Shown in pieces: positions 1 to 8,602 of a stretch of 25,000 nt of DNA. Each line of letters opens with the position of its first letter. Positions within the stretch are counted from its first letter, which is position 1. The notes below the pieces were generated by a model that saw only the letters and a list, made by a program, of their open reading frames with translations, did not search any database and was not told where the DNA came from. A program made the translations under genes and the position numbers. Source of the DNA: Zygnema cylindricum. Taxonomy: Eukaryota; Streptophyta; Zygnematophyceae; Zygnematales; Zygnemataceae. Location of the stretch: contig JBBHKE010000708.1 in assembly GCA_037447655.1 (NCBI GenBank), positions 178,862 to 203,861 on the forward strand. Reading direction: 5' to 3'.

Positions 1-279
1 CCTACGTTTGTAGAGTTATCAAACATTTAGCAAACTTTCAGGAAAATTTCTACACTTGTATTGTTCTTCGTATCTCTTTAAAAGGACTTTCAAACGATTT
101 ACAAACTATTGAGATGTTTGCATCCATAAATCTATTTTGATTTTGTTTCATCGATTTATCGCATGTTCCCGATCTCTTGCACAGCAAAGTGACCGCTCAC
201 AAGACTGAAGTATCTGCGCAGCAAATGTTTGATGCGCTCACTCCAAATTTTACTATAAGATGTCGCTTTGCAAGCGAAC

Positions 280-310
<31 letters not shown>

Positions 311-776
311 ATGTGGTATATAGTTTCTTATATTTCATACTAAGATTCAACTGATGCTTATACATTGCATATGTATTATAATAAATATTTCCTTGAATAG
401 AGTTGTTAGTTCAGCCGTTTATATCTTGATAACTTTGCATGTTTGAATTTCTGTTTCATAATGTGGTAGGTAAATTTTTTGAATTAATTGTTATTTGAAA
501 TTAACCATTTGCTTATCCATTTTTAAGGCAGAGGGGGAGGGAAGGGGGAAAGAGCAAGTTAGGGTATTTCTTAGCCAGATTTTTACTCGTTACAGGCTGA
601 TTGTAGTCAACAATGTGGTAAGAGAAAAACAATCAAATTATCCATTTTCCATTTTGTAGTTTAGTTTTATTTTTCCATGGTGACCGCTCAATTAAGAAAT
701 AATTTATTATTAATTTACTATTTTCATTCATATGTCTAACAAAACATATGCTTGTACTTCTATGATTTTATTGCAG
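1..776. other. AT-rich stretch before the first supported exon
   Basis: No gene can be firmly supported here. If the 3' exons at 777-1703 belong to a longer gene, this is intron sequence of it. A possible exon lies at 185-280: a good acceptor (cacag ending at 184) is followed by an open frame starting KVTAHKTEVSAQQMF, but it runs into a TA microsatellite with no convincing splice donor, so I do not call it. A purine-rich tract lies near 531-555. I see no promoter, RNA gene or transposon end. Confidence 0.5.
283..311. repeat. (TA)n microsatellite
   Basis: An uninterrupted run of about 14 TA dinucleotides. It directly follows the exon-like reading frame at 185-280. Confidence 0.95.
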
Positions 777-1703
777 AAAATCTCATGCAATACCATTAAT
801 GATGCTACTGAAACCAGTGAAATCAGTGGACATAAGTATTGCCACGTGGCGAAACGGTATTGGTTGGAAAGGACCTCAGACTATATCATGGAACACGCAC
901 AGGAATCAGGTTTGTAATACGGAATGAAATTTCTGCATAGCACATCCATATAGTGTTGATATCAATTTCACTGCACTGCTCATCGTTATTCGCGTTTTAA
1001 GGATTTATTAGTGTTAATGCGAAATTAGAATATATTATAGTAGTTTAGCTTAAGGAGACGTGGCAGATTGTAGTCCACTCCTTTAGATAGTGTTGCAAAC
1101 ACTATTTTATGCTTTTCGACCAAACAAACGTTGCGAGAGTAGTACTGAAGTATTTTGTTGTTAACTCTAATAAGTATGGACAATTAGCGGTTCAAAGTTT
1201 ATTTACTACTTATTCAAAGAGTGTTTTAATGTGAAACAATATCATGTTCACAATCATTCATATAATTAGCACTTAGAAAGTGAAAAATCGTCATCTCTAT
1301 CCTTACTTTTTTTTTTGCAATATTTTGTCTCCAGGACATAAAAAAGCCAGCATCAACTGTTTGCTCTGAAAAAGAAGACTGTCATTCTAACAATCAGCCA
1401 ATCAGAAAGCTCGATTTGAAGTCAATCTTTAAGCGCGCCTCTATGAAGCAAGCATTTACAGGATTGGAGCAAGAGGATAACTTTGGTCACGTCACGAACC
1501 AGATCCAAACCAACATTCAAAAAGGAATGGCCGAAGCCATCGGAGGAACGATGCAAGCGAATTCGCAAGATATCATGGAAGGCGTCGATATCAGCTGGCC
1601 GTCCGATATTTTGTCGACTTTAGTTTGCGCCGTATTTGTTTCCACGGACTGTGTGGGCCCGCTTCCTCCGTACACACTGCCTTTTGGTATCCCTGGACTT
1701 TGA
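777..1703 (+). CDS. 3' end of an unrecognised spliced gene (two exons)
   Basis: Two exons are supported: 777-909 (acceptor ttgcag before 777, donor CAG|GTTTGT at 910) and a last exon ending in TGA at 1701-1703. The last exon is clearly coding; its C-terminus ends PLPPYTLPFGIPGL. Two splice solutions keep the frame. If the second exon starts at 1335 (acceptor ctccag), the first exon must be read in the frame KSHAIPLMMLLKP. If it starts at 1351 (acceptor agccag), the first exon reads KISCNTINDATETSE and the join encodes an alanine. I prefer the second slightly because its peptide looks more like ordinary protein. The last part is rich in Gln, Asn and Met with no membrane segment or motif I know. 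The N-terminal part lies outside the window or in exons I could not find. Function unknown; I do not recognise the family. Confidence 0.5.
910..1334 (+). other. Intron of the unrecognised gene
   Basis: AT-rich, with GT at 910 and a T-rich tract before the acceptor at 1334 (or 1350 in the alternative model). I see no other feature in it. Confidence 0.45.
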
Positions 1704-2009
1704 TTTCATTATGTACATTATCGACTTTGATGTATATATGTACTTGTCGTGTTTTTTTATTGTTTTGTTAGGTTTTGAAGGAACTAGGCGAGAGTTTTTC
1801 TCATGTTTTTAGTGAACATTTTGTTCTCTACAAGAGAAGAATCGCTCTTTTTTTTTGGATGGAGGGCTATTAGATATTGTTGTACGTTTTGTCACTAACA
1901 TAAGTTAGAGGACCAGCATCTTAAAAAAAATTTGGAGAAATAAATGGAGAAGTAAATGGAGAAGTTATTTTTGTAACTATTCATTTGGAAGGAATATAAA
2001 GGCATACAG
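1704..2009 (+). other. 3' flank with likely poly(A) signal
   Basis: AT-rich DNA after the TGA stop. AATAAA at 1939-1944, about 235 bp past the stop, is the best poly(A) signal candidate. The region ends exactly where the large tandem duplication begins (copy A, about 2010). Confidence 0.45.
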
Positions 2010-3629
2010 TTTCAGCATCACTTTCATGTTTGTCAATACGTAGATTTCAAATCCCAGGCTTCATAGTTACATACTATCTTGTAAAAGAACATCTCCAATT
2101 TTCAAGTTTAATCATGATGTCTTTCACGCAGCTTGTTATTTTCTTAGATGGAAAAGAATTGAGTTTTTGTTTTGATTCATGTTTTTGGGTTGTGATTGAG
2201 CAAGTTTGTGCAATTTTGACACTTACTGGAGGAAGCTTGTATTCTAAATCTCCATACAAATGTAAGAAAGGTGACGACAAAACTAAGTGTTTTCCTCCTT
2301 TATGTAAATATCATTGTACAGACCTTATGACAAAGGTTTCAATTTTCGTGGTTATTTCGGTAACTAAATAGGTATTTGTGAAGTTAAATAGCCTCATGTG
2401 TAGAATTAGATGTTAGAGTAAGTGTCGATTTAACAAGCAATTTAGCTGCGACAATTTCCGTACATTTGGCCTCACAATTCCTTGACTGGCACAAATTAAC
2501 CAATGTTTGAATTTTCCCATTATTTAATTTGCGGATTATCGGTTTTTAAGTTCTATGGCTTACACAAATGCCTTAAAATGTCATGGCAAATATTTCTGTC
2601 GATATCCAGCCATGGTATACCGATGCATACATCATATTGCATCAAATCAAAGTTTGGATTTGGAAGTCTATGGCCTAAGCACAAATGTGACAAATGTCAC
2701 CAGTTGATATGGAGCAATGGTACTTCAAATCATGGTGAAGCACATTAGAAACTGAAACGGTGAACTTGTTGCACGTTTCAAAACACTTTTAATAATTATT
2801 CTTTTTTGTTTCCTACATGTTCATCCAGTGTTTACTCCTATAATCCGCATAACTACAATGGGTTGCCGCGATGAATAGTTTTTTAGCCCACATCGAATGT
2901 GACTCCGATGAATATTCAAAATAGAAAATAAAATATATTGTGAAGCAGACACTAAATAGAGAGGTATAAAATAAAAGATAGCGAATAGCAAACATTGGCT
3001 ATGGAAGCAGACATTTGTTAGTCTTTTTAACAGTGGCGGGTTTTAATCACTTTGAGGGATCAAGCCTAAAACATCTTGATATACCTTATAGTACCTTGCA
3101 ACGTTTTGTAAACTTATTTGTGCTAATTGATGTTATTATGAAATCCTCTTTATTTGATGCAATGTGATGCAAGACAATGTGAATGTTCCGAAATATCTGT
3201 GACTCCAAGAAACCGACATAGTTAAGCAATACGAAGATTTCGAAAGAAAAACCAAATCAATTTTTAAAAAACAACCACAATTGGATGGTTTTTACACCAT
3301 AAACACACAACAAATTCAATCTCGATAGTAAAATGAGGCAAGGCATTATACACCACACAAGCACACACACAATGAAACAAAATAAAACAACAAACATGTG
3401 TGAGCAATAACAGCAAAACATTTCATTCCCGAAGTTTACTATTACTGTTTTGCTTTTTACTTTGTTCACAAATATGGATAATTACGTCGACACTTATCTC
3501 CACAAGATGAACTCACATGCCAAATCATAGAAATCACTCTATTTAAGTTTTCGACACATCGATACACATTGTTCATTGTTTGAGTACCACAATGACGAAA
3601 CCAATCACGATTCCTTCTATCTTATGTCT
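2010..3629. other. F-box 3' flank in copy A, no gene seen
   Basis: This stretch matches 9422 to about 11090 of copy B. Short open frames in it (for example at 2030-2371) are not kept in frame in copy B, where small indels break them, so I treat the stretch as non-coding. Landmarks shared by the copies are the block around 2560-2740 (ccatggtata, gatatccagcc) and the tract cacaagcacacacacaatg near 3354 in A and 10856 in B. Confidence 0.6.
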
Positions 3630-4044
3630 AACATCCCGCACTCAAACATCTAGCTATAACCCCACCTTTCATACTCTATAGCTTTTGATGGTTTCCCTTG
3701 TGAAATCAACAATTGATTCCGTACTTCTACAATCTTTGCTTTTTCTACTTTTGTCACGACTTGTCCATCCTTTTTTCAACGGTAGGCAATACAATAATAA
3801 TCGTCGTCTTGTTGTATGTACACCAATTTGAGAATTTCAATTTGACAATCGATTGTTAAATTGGGAAACGCGATGCGCAACACCTCCAACGCAGTTACCA
3901 TACGCACGAAACGCACGTTTGTATTATCGTAAAACTTTACCAAATATTTTTGTGCGCACTCAACGAGCAACGGTTTCCTTGCACTTAGTTGACCCCAAAA
4001 TTTGTTAAATTCGAGAATATCTCTACATTTGAACAGTTGCCGCT

Positions 4045-5059
4045 GTCGTGCATGACAATACAACCGTGAATGGCATGCATCACATCCAACTTGGGTCGCC
4101 GATTATCACCAAAAAATGAATGACCATGACATATGTACAGTATTCGTGACCACAATCGGAGTACAAAGCATATTTACCGCAAAAAATAATAAATGAATCT
4201 GCCCGAAAAGCAAATTATTCCAGACACATGGACTTAGCAAGAAATAAAAGACAAAGCAAGATCAGGTAAGTAAGGATGGAATTCGATATTTGCAACAGTA
4301 GCCACTAGGCCCTGAAGTCTTTAAATATTCCCTACAGGAGTCCAACCAACAAACAATAACCCTTCCTTAACGGGACGAAGGAGCCGAGATAGCCGGTATT
4401 CCCACAAAGCCAGACAGGACTGGAGCTAGACTACGAAGTCAGCGCTCTGACAACAAGAAACACCAAGTCCACAGACGCAGTCCAACAACCACAGCACGTA
4501 GAAGACAATCTGGAGGGAAACCTTGCAGGCTGGCTTCTGCCGGTAGATTAGGTAAGGTCTTAGTACAAAGAGAAGGAGAAGCTCAAAGACAATTACTAGC
4601 ATGAAACTATGGGTCTGAAAAAGGAAAAACCCTAACTCAAAAACTAGCCGATCACTAAATATTTAGGTGAAACCCTAGCGATAAAGTTCGACAAATCACG
4701 AGAATAATGTTTGCCAGAAAACGACAACCTTCCAATGTTGGATTCCCGTACTTAATTTGCAAATTGTTTCTAGCATGCCAATTTGGCATTTATCCTATGC
4801 TTGTGCTAGCCGTACAGCTACACTAATTCCTATGTGTCTTTGAGCATGCAGGTTTTTATGTGCAAACACTCCCAGTTTTTGGAGACGACCGCTGCGTGGC
4901 CGCTTCGGTATGCCTTACATCCCATACGGGAGTACAATCCGGTCTTTGTCCCGTCCGTACCTCCAGTTGTACTACCGAATATGAACCTGTCACGTCACTT
5001 AACCGTCAACTAGTATATGACTACGTAAAAATACCCGCCTACGTCTTACGGCATGACAG
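4045..5059. mobile_element. 1.0-kb insertion of unknown class inside the F-box pseudogene
   Basis: The intact gene reads gttgccgctcaaag at this point. In copy A the left side stops at gttgccgct (4044) and homology resumes with cgctcaaag (5060), so cgct is present on both sides. The ends are imperfect inverted repeats: ctgtcgtgc at 4043 against gcatgacag ending at 5059. If that whole repeat belongs to the element, the target duplication is only the dinucleotide cg. No transposase is recognisable. The interior holds two telomere-box-like aaccctaa/aaaccctag motifs (near 4627 and 4671) and, near the right end, an exon-like coding piece. Confidence 0.6.
4852..5013 (+). pseudogene. Exon-like coding fragment inside the 4045-5059 insertion
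   Basis: After a good acceptor (gagcatgcag ending at 4851) there is an open frame of 53 codons to TAG at 5011-5013. It starts VFMCKHSQFLETTAAW and continues with WPLRYALHPIREYNP, then a Pro/Val-rich stretch, ending NLSRHLTVN. Its higher GC content and protein-like composition differ from the surrounding AT-rich DNA, and no upstream exon is visible. It looks like the last exon of a host gene or transposase carried by the element. I do not recognise the family. It could be chance. Confidence 0.35.
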
Positions 5060-5279
5060 CGCTCAAAGTCGACAAAAGATAAATAAAATATATTTTCGTT
5101 GAGGATCGCACAAAAAGTAGTTCGAGTGGGTACGGCTCGTACAAGGTTTTTTAGGTCAGTCGCCGCAGAAAGATTGTCTTTTCCTAGCATTTGAATTACG
5201 CGACTTAAAACATTGGCGGGTAAATCGGTTCGCTTTGTCTGTGGACGCCGTACAACAGGTTGTTTTCCTTTGAGATCCT

Positions 5280-5288
5280 TGTTAGGAT
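5280..5288. repeat. 9-bp target site duplication, left copy
   Basis: tgttaggat here is repeated exactly at 7041-7049, on the other side of the 5289-7040 insertion. The intact copy B has one related site (ttatgatgtacg near 11795). Confidence 0.75.
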
Positions 5289-5464
5289 CATAGTTCAAAA
5301 GTAGGTGAAAGTAGGCCCATACAATATGCATATTGTACGCAAAACATACAATATGGCCTTAAGACCCATATTGTATAGGTTGCAAAATGAAAACAATAGT
5401 TACAGGGTTGAGTTGCACATCGATCGATAGTGAATTAAACGTCATGTCTAAATTTTGAAAATCT

Positions 5465-5825
5465 TAAGTTGTGTTATGGGCTTTTCATGTTTAGTTTCTT
5501 AGGGTTGTGTAGTTTCTCCTTTTGTTTAGTGTCATCTTTAGTAAATTTGCTTAGTTTTGGCAGTTGTTTTAGTTAGATTTGGTGTCTTCACATGTTTTCT
5601 TTACCTTAGTTTCCTTTGGAAAATAATTAGCATTAAGCGTCCATTTCCTCTTTTTGAACCCCTTTGTACCTTGATGGATTTTTCCATCGCACTGTTTGAA
5701 ATAAAGTTCACTACTTTTTTTCATGTGATCTTCTTAGATCGCTACTTTGATCAGCGACCGTCCGATTGTCCAAATGTGACGGTTTAAATAAAAAATACCT
5801 CAAAGCTCACGGAAAAATAAAATTT
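5465..5825 (+). repeat. 360-bp repeat R360, first copy
   Basis: This sequence recurs inverted at 6425-6784 with only a few differences. Both copies have an AATAAA motif and an A-rich end (ggaaaaataaaatt). It contains a 76-codon open frame (5557-5787) that is also open in the other copy. It may be a small retroposed or LTR-derived sequence, but it lacks clear TG/CA ends, so class is unknown. It forms the spacer of the inverted F-box repeat. Confidence 0.75.
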
Positions 5826-5829
5826 TGTC

Positions 5830-6420
5830 TGAATGATTTTCAAAATTTAGACATGACGTTTAATTCTCTATCGATCGATGTGCAATTCAACCGTGTTACT
5901 ATTATTTTCATTTTGCAACCAATACAATATGGGTCTTAAGGCCATATTGTATGGTTTGCGTACAATAGGCATATTGTATGGGCCTACTTTCACCTACTTT
6001 TTAACTATGATCCTAACAAGGACCTCAAAGGAAAACAACCTTTTGTACGGCGTCCGCGGACAAAGCTAACCGATTTACCCGCCAATGTTTTAAGTCGCGT
6101 AATTCAAATGCTAGGAAAAGACAATTCTTCTGCGGCGACTGACTTAAAAAACCTTGTACGAGCGGTGCCCACTCGAACTACTTTTCGTGCGATCCTCAAC
6201 GAAAACGTATTTTATTTATCATTTGTCGACTTTGAGCGGCAACTGTTCAAATGTAGAGATATTCTTGAATTTAACAAATTTTGGGGTCAACTGAAACCGT
6301 TGCTCGTATAGTGCGCACAAAAATATTTGGTAAAGTTTTACGATAATACAAACGTGCGTTTCGTGCGTACGGTAACTGCGTTGGAGGTGTTGCGCATCGC
6401 GTTTCCCAATTTAACAATCG
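5830..6420 (+). pseudogene. Second, inverted F-box-like fragment inside the Mutator-like element
   Basis: The + strand from about 6010 reads the same F-box protein as copy A but in the opposite direction (TDLPANVLSRVIQML, LKNLVRAVPTRTTF, QLFKCRDILEFNKFW). Position 5830-6009 is an inverted copy of the element's own left end. Compared with copy A it lacks 9 bp encoding part of the LSARK segment and has a TAG stop at 6309-6311 where A and B read a Glu codon. It ends abruptly at about 6420 inside the C-terminal half. It is therefore a partial, broken copy, and the right arm of a large inverted repeat. Confidence 0.8.
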
Positions 6421-6424
6421 AACA

Positions 6425-6784
6425 ATTTTATTTTTTCCGTGAGCTTTGAGGTATTTTTTATTTAAACCGTCACATTTGGACAATCGGACGGTCGCTGATC
6501 AAAGTAGCGATCTAAGAAGATCACATGAGAAGAAGTAGTAAACTTTATTTCAAACAGTGCGATGGAAAAATCCATCAAGGTACAAAGGGGTTCAAAAAGA
6601 GGAAATGGATGCTTAATGCTAATTATTTTCCAAAGGAAACTAAGGTAAAGAAAACATGTGAAGACACCAAATCTAACTAAAACAACTGCCAAAACTAAGC
6701 AAATCTACTAAAGATGACACTAAACAAAAGGGAAAACTACACAACCCTAAGAAACTTTATATGAAAAGCCCATAACACAACTTA
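6425..6784 (-). repeat. 360-bp repeat R360, second copy (inverted)
   Basis: Inverted match of 5465-5825. The 76-codon frame is again open (6462-6692, - strand), with few amino acid differences. It joins directly to the truncated end of the F-box fragment at about 6420-6425. Confidence 0.75.
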
Positions 6785-7040
6785 CGATAAGACTTACGTC
6801 TGCGTTTTTTTTTTTTTTTCGAGTTTTTTTCCCCGCGGAATGTCATCCTAAGCCGTGTCAGTTCGCTAAAAAATTTCGTCCGGCGGCGTGCGCTGTACTA
6901 TGATGATACATCAAATTCGTACTTCGTACAAGAGTTTGCACAATGCACACACATGCAGTATGCTTACTCTACGCAAGTTTTGTGCCAAGTTTTGTGCGCC
7001 TACCAAATGCCTACCATAAAAACGCCTACTTTTTAACTAT

Positions 7041-7049
7041 TGTTAGGAT
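7041..7049. repeat. 9-bp target site duplication, right copy
   Basis: Exact repeat of 5280-5288. From here F-box homology resumes (gtacgttcttcttttttg) up to 7104. Confidence 0.75.
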
Positions 7050-7104
7050 GTACGTTCTTCTTTTTTGAAAAGAGAGTGACGTCAGGTAAACGCTCAATGA
7101 CGTC

Positions 7105-8456
7105 TCTTAGGATCAAGGTTGTAATCGGCCGTCGTGGTCTGTTGCGCGGCCGGCTAATTTGTCGCTACATCAAGATAGTGGTCTTTACGACAAGTTAGTG
7201 GTCCAGGGTGGTTTGGAGTCATTAAGTCGAGCTGTACGGTTTTGTAGTACCTTGGTCTCGCGAAGATTTAGTTTGGCGACGACCAAGTATTTTGTTTCGT
7301 TTGGTGTGTAAGGCTTGTGGGTTCGTTTTGTCTTTATTTGTTTTTGTTTGTACGTGTATTTAGTAGTGTTGTGTATCGGTAAAAAACTTATCGCGATAAC
7401 ACCGATACCGAAAGTTATCGTTATCGAACGGTCAGCTGTCCCGATATATTTGTACTTTCTGTACTTTCTGTCCAGAATGCTTTCTGTCCGGTAAACTGAA
7501 CGGCAATTTACGTGAAATGTACGGCTTTTTACGGGAAATGTACGGAATTTGACGAAAAAATACGTTGCACTTTATAGTACTTTTTGGGCGGTTAACTGTA
7601 CATAAATTTGACGGGAATGTACGGAATTGTACCGATAAACTGATTATCATGAAACAATAAAAAGACGGCGGACACAAAGTACAACGGATGCAGAATAACA
7701 TTATGCGCGCGGCTAGAATCGAACGGACGACATTCAATGATAAAATATGAGCGGACGGTCAGCGTGAGCGCCGACATCTCAGAATGGCTTTTTTGGCGGC
7801 TTTGGCCAAAAAAGTCGACGGATTGACACGTGGCAGGTTTTTAGTGGATCTCAAAAAATAAAGGGACAAAGCCACGGCGTCGGTTGTGGAAGGTACATCA
7901 CTTTAACTGGAGCCGTACTAAAGCCGTACATATATTATGCCGGCTACTGTCGGGGGAATAAGACGTACATATGAGTGTACATGCCGTACATTTATCTATA
8001 CGGTTCGTACAGTTATCGCCGATAGTTATCGTTATCGGCATTATCGCCGATAATTATCGGCTACTTATCGGCGATAAGACCGATAGCGATATATTGTACC
8101 AATATATCGATTATCGGGTCCCCGAAAAATGGCCCATATCGGTTATCGGAAAATCCTTACCGATACACAACACTAGTATTTAGTACCTTGTACTATGTCG
8201 TTTCGCGTATAGACGCGATTTGATTTGTAGGCGCTCAGTGCGCACTTTATAGTTTGGTTTGTTTTTAGTTTGATTGTGTGACGTTATACTTGTAGTACTA
8301 TATATTGCAGCTTAGAGGGAGAGAAACTTTATCTTTTTGTGGAAGAAAATGTCTGTGAAATATATTGGCTTTCGTGGACAGTTTTCTCTCGTCTGAATGT
8401 TTTATTTTTGCTTCCGCTGTAATCTTGCACTCTGCAGTTTGTGTGAGATACTATCA
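7105..8456. mobile_element. LTR-like insertion (probable solo LTR) with 5-bp target duplication
   Basis: F-box homology breaks after acgtc at 7100-7104 and resumes with acgtc at 8457-8461, a 5-bp target duplication as left by LTR retrotransposons. In copy B the site is uninterrupted (gatgtcgtcatccg near 11844). Without the nested hAT-like element and its extra 8 bp the insertion is about 530 bp, a normal LTR length. The right end is ...actatca, with the expected CA. The left end is tcttagg, one base from the usual TG start. No gag, pol or primer-binding site is present, hence solo LTR. The orientation is inferred only. Confidence 0.55.
7364..8175. mobile_element. Non-autonomous hAT-like element nested in the LTR-like element
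   Basis: The terminal inverted repeats are tagtgttgtgtatcggtaa at the left and its mirror ending acacaacacta at 8175. The 8-bp target duplication gtatttag is exact on both sides (7356-7363 and 8176-8183). A TIR of this kind (TAGTGTTG...) with an 8-bp duplication identifies the hAT superfamily. The 812-bp interior has no transposase. Subterminal DNA is packed with ttatcg/cgataa motifs (7388-7430 and 8015-8150), as expected of transposase binding sites. A central block (7490-7640) repeats variants of aatgtacgg. Confidence 0.85.
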
Positions 8457-8477
8457 ACGTCATCCGACGGAATTTTT

Positions 8478-8602
8478 CAGGCGCGCACATTCCTTCCCAT
8501 CTTAAAAAAAAAAAAAAAAACTAAATTTAGCGAAACCCCCCAGGCGCGCACATTCCTTCCCATCTTAAAAAAAATAAAAAAACTAAATTTAGCGAAATCC
8601 CT
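8478..8602. repeat. 63-bp tandem duplication over the pseudogene start codon
   Basis: Two copies of the segment beginning caggcgcgcacattccttcc lie at 8478 and 8541, each with an A-rich run. The unit contains the ATG of the copy-A F-box pseudogene (on the - strand) and part of its leader. The intact copy B has a single unit (11866-11925). Confidence 0.85.

Larger units (their letters stand above)
5289..7040. mobile_element. Mutator-like element with 9-bp target duplication
   Basis: The ends form a terminal inverted repeat, atagttcaaaagtagg at 5290 against cctactttttaactat ending at 7040, followed inside by repeated gtaggc motifs on both sides. The 9-bp duplication tgttaggat flanks it; 9-bp duplications are typical of the Mutator superfamily. 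Left of the TIR there is one unpaired base (5289, c). No transposase is seen, so it is non-autonomous. Its cargo is unusual: an inverted duplicate of its own left end plus about 410 bp of the neighbouring F-box gene (5830-6420), and a 360-bp sequence present twice in opposite orientation (5465-5825 and 6425-6784). Confidence 0.7.
3630..8520 (-). pseudogene. F-box-like pseudogene (copy A), split by three insertions
   Basis: Read on the - strand, four pieces are collinear with the intact gene at 11133-11891: 8520-8457 (N-terminus), 7104-7041, 5288-5060 (F-box region with TDLPANVLSRVIQML) and 4044 to about 3630 (C-terminal half, QLFKCRDILEFNKFWGQL onward). Insertions at 7105-8456, 5289-7040 and 4045-5059 separate them. 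It is dead for other reasons too. The start peptide MGRNVRA is followed at once by TGA where the intact gene has a serine codon, and a frameshift puts TGA after YCIAYR near 3776. Beyond that, the C-terminal tail drifts and contains further stops. Once the insertions are removed, base identity to the intact copy is roughly 85-90% by eye. Confidence 0.85.

Noticed and set aside
185-280. Possible exon (KVTAHKTEVSAQQMF...) after a good acceptor
   Set aside because: No usable donor before the TA microsatellite and no confirmed partner exon, so it is left uncalled.
2030-2371. 113-codon open frame in copy A
   Set aside because: The matching DNA in copy B (9440 onward) has indels that destroy the frame, so it is not conserved as protein.
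5557-5787. 76-codon open frame in R360
   Set aside because: Open in both copies, but the copies are nearly identical in DNA, so openness is not independent evidence. No start context or homology recognised.
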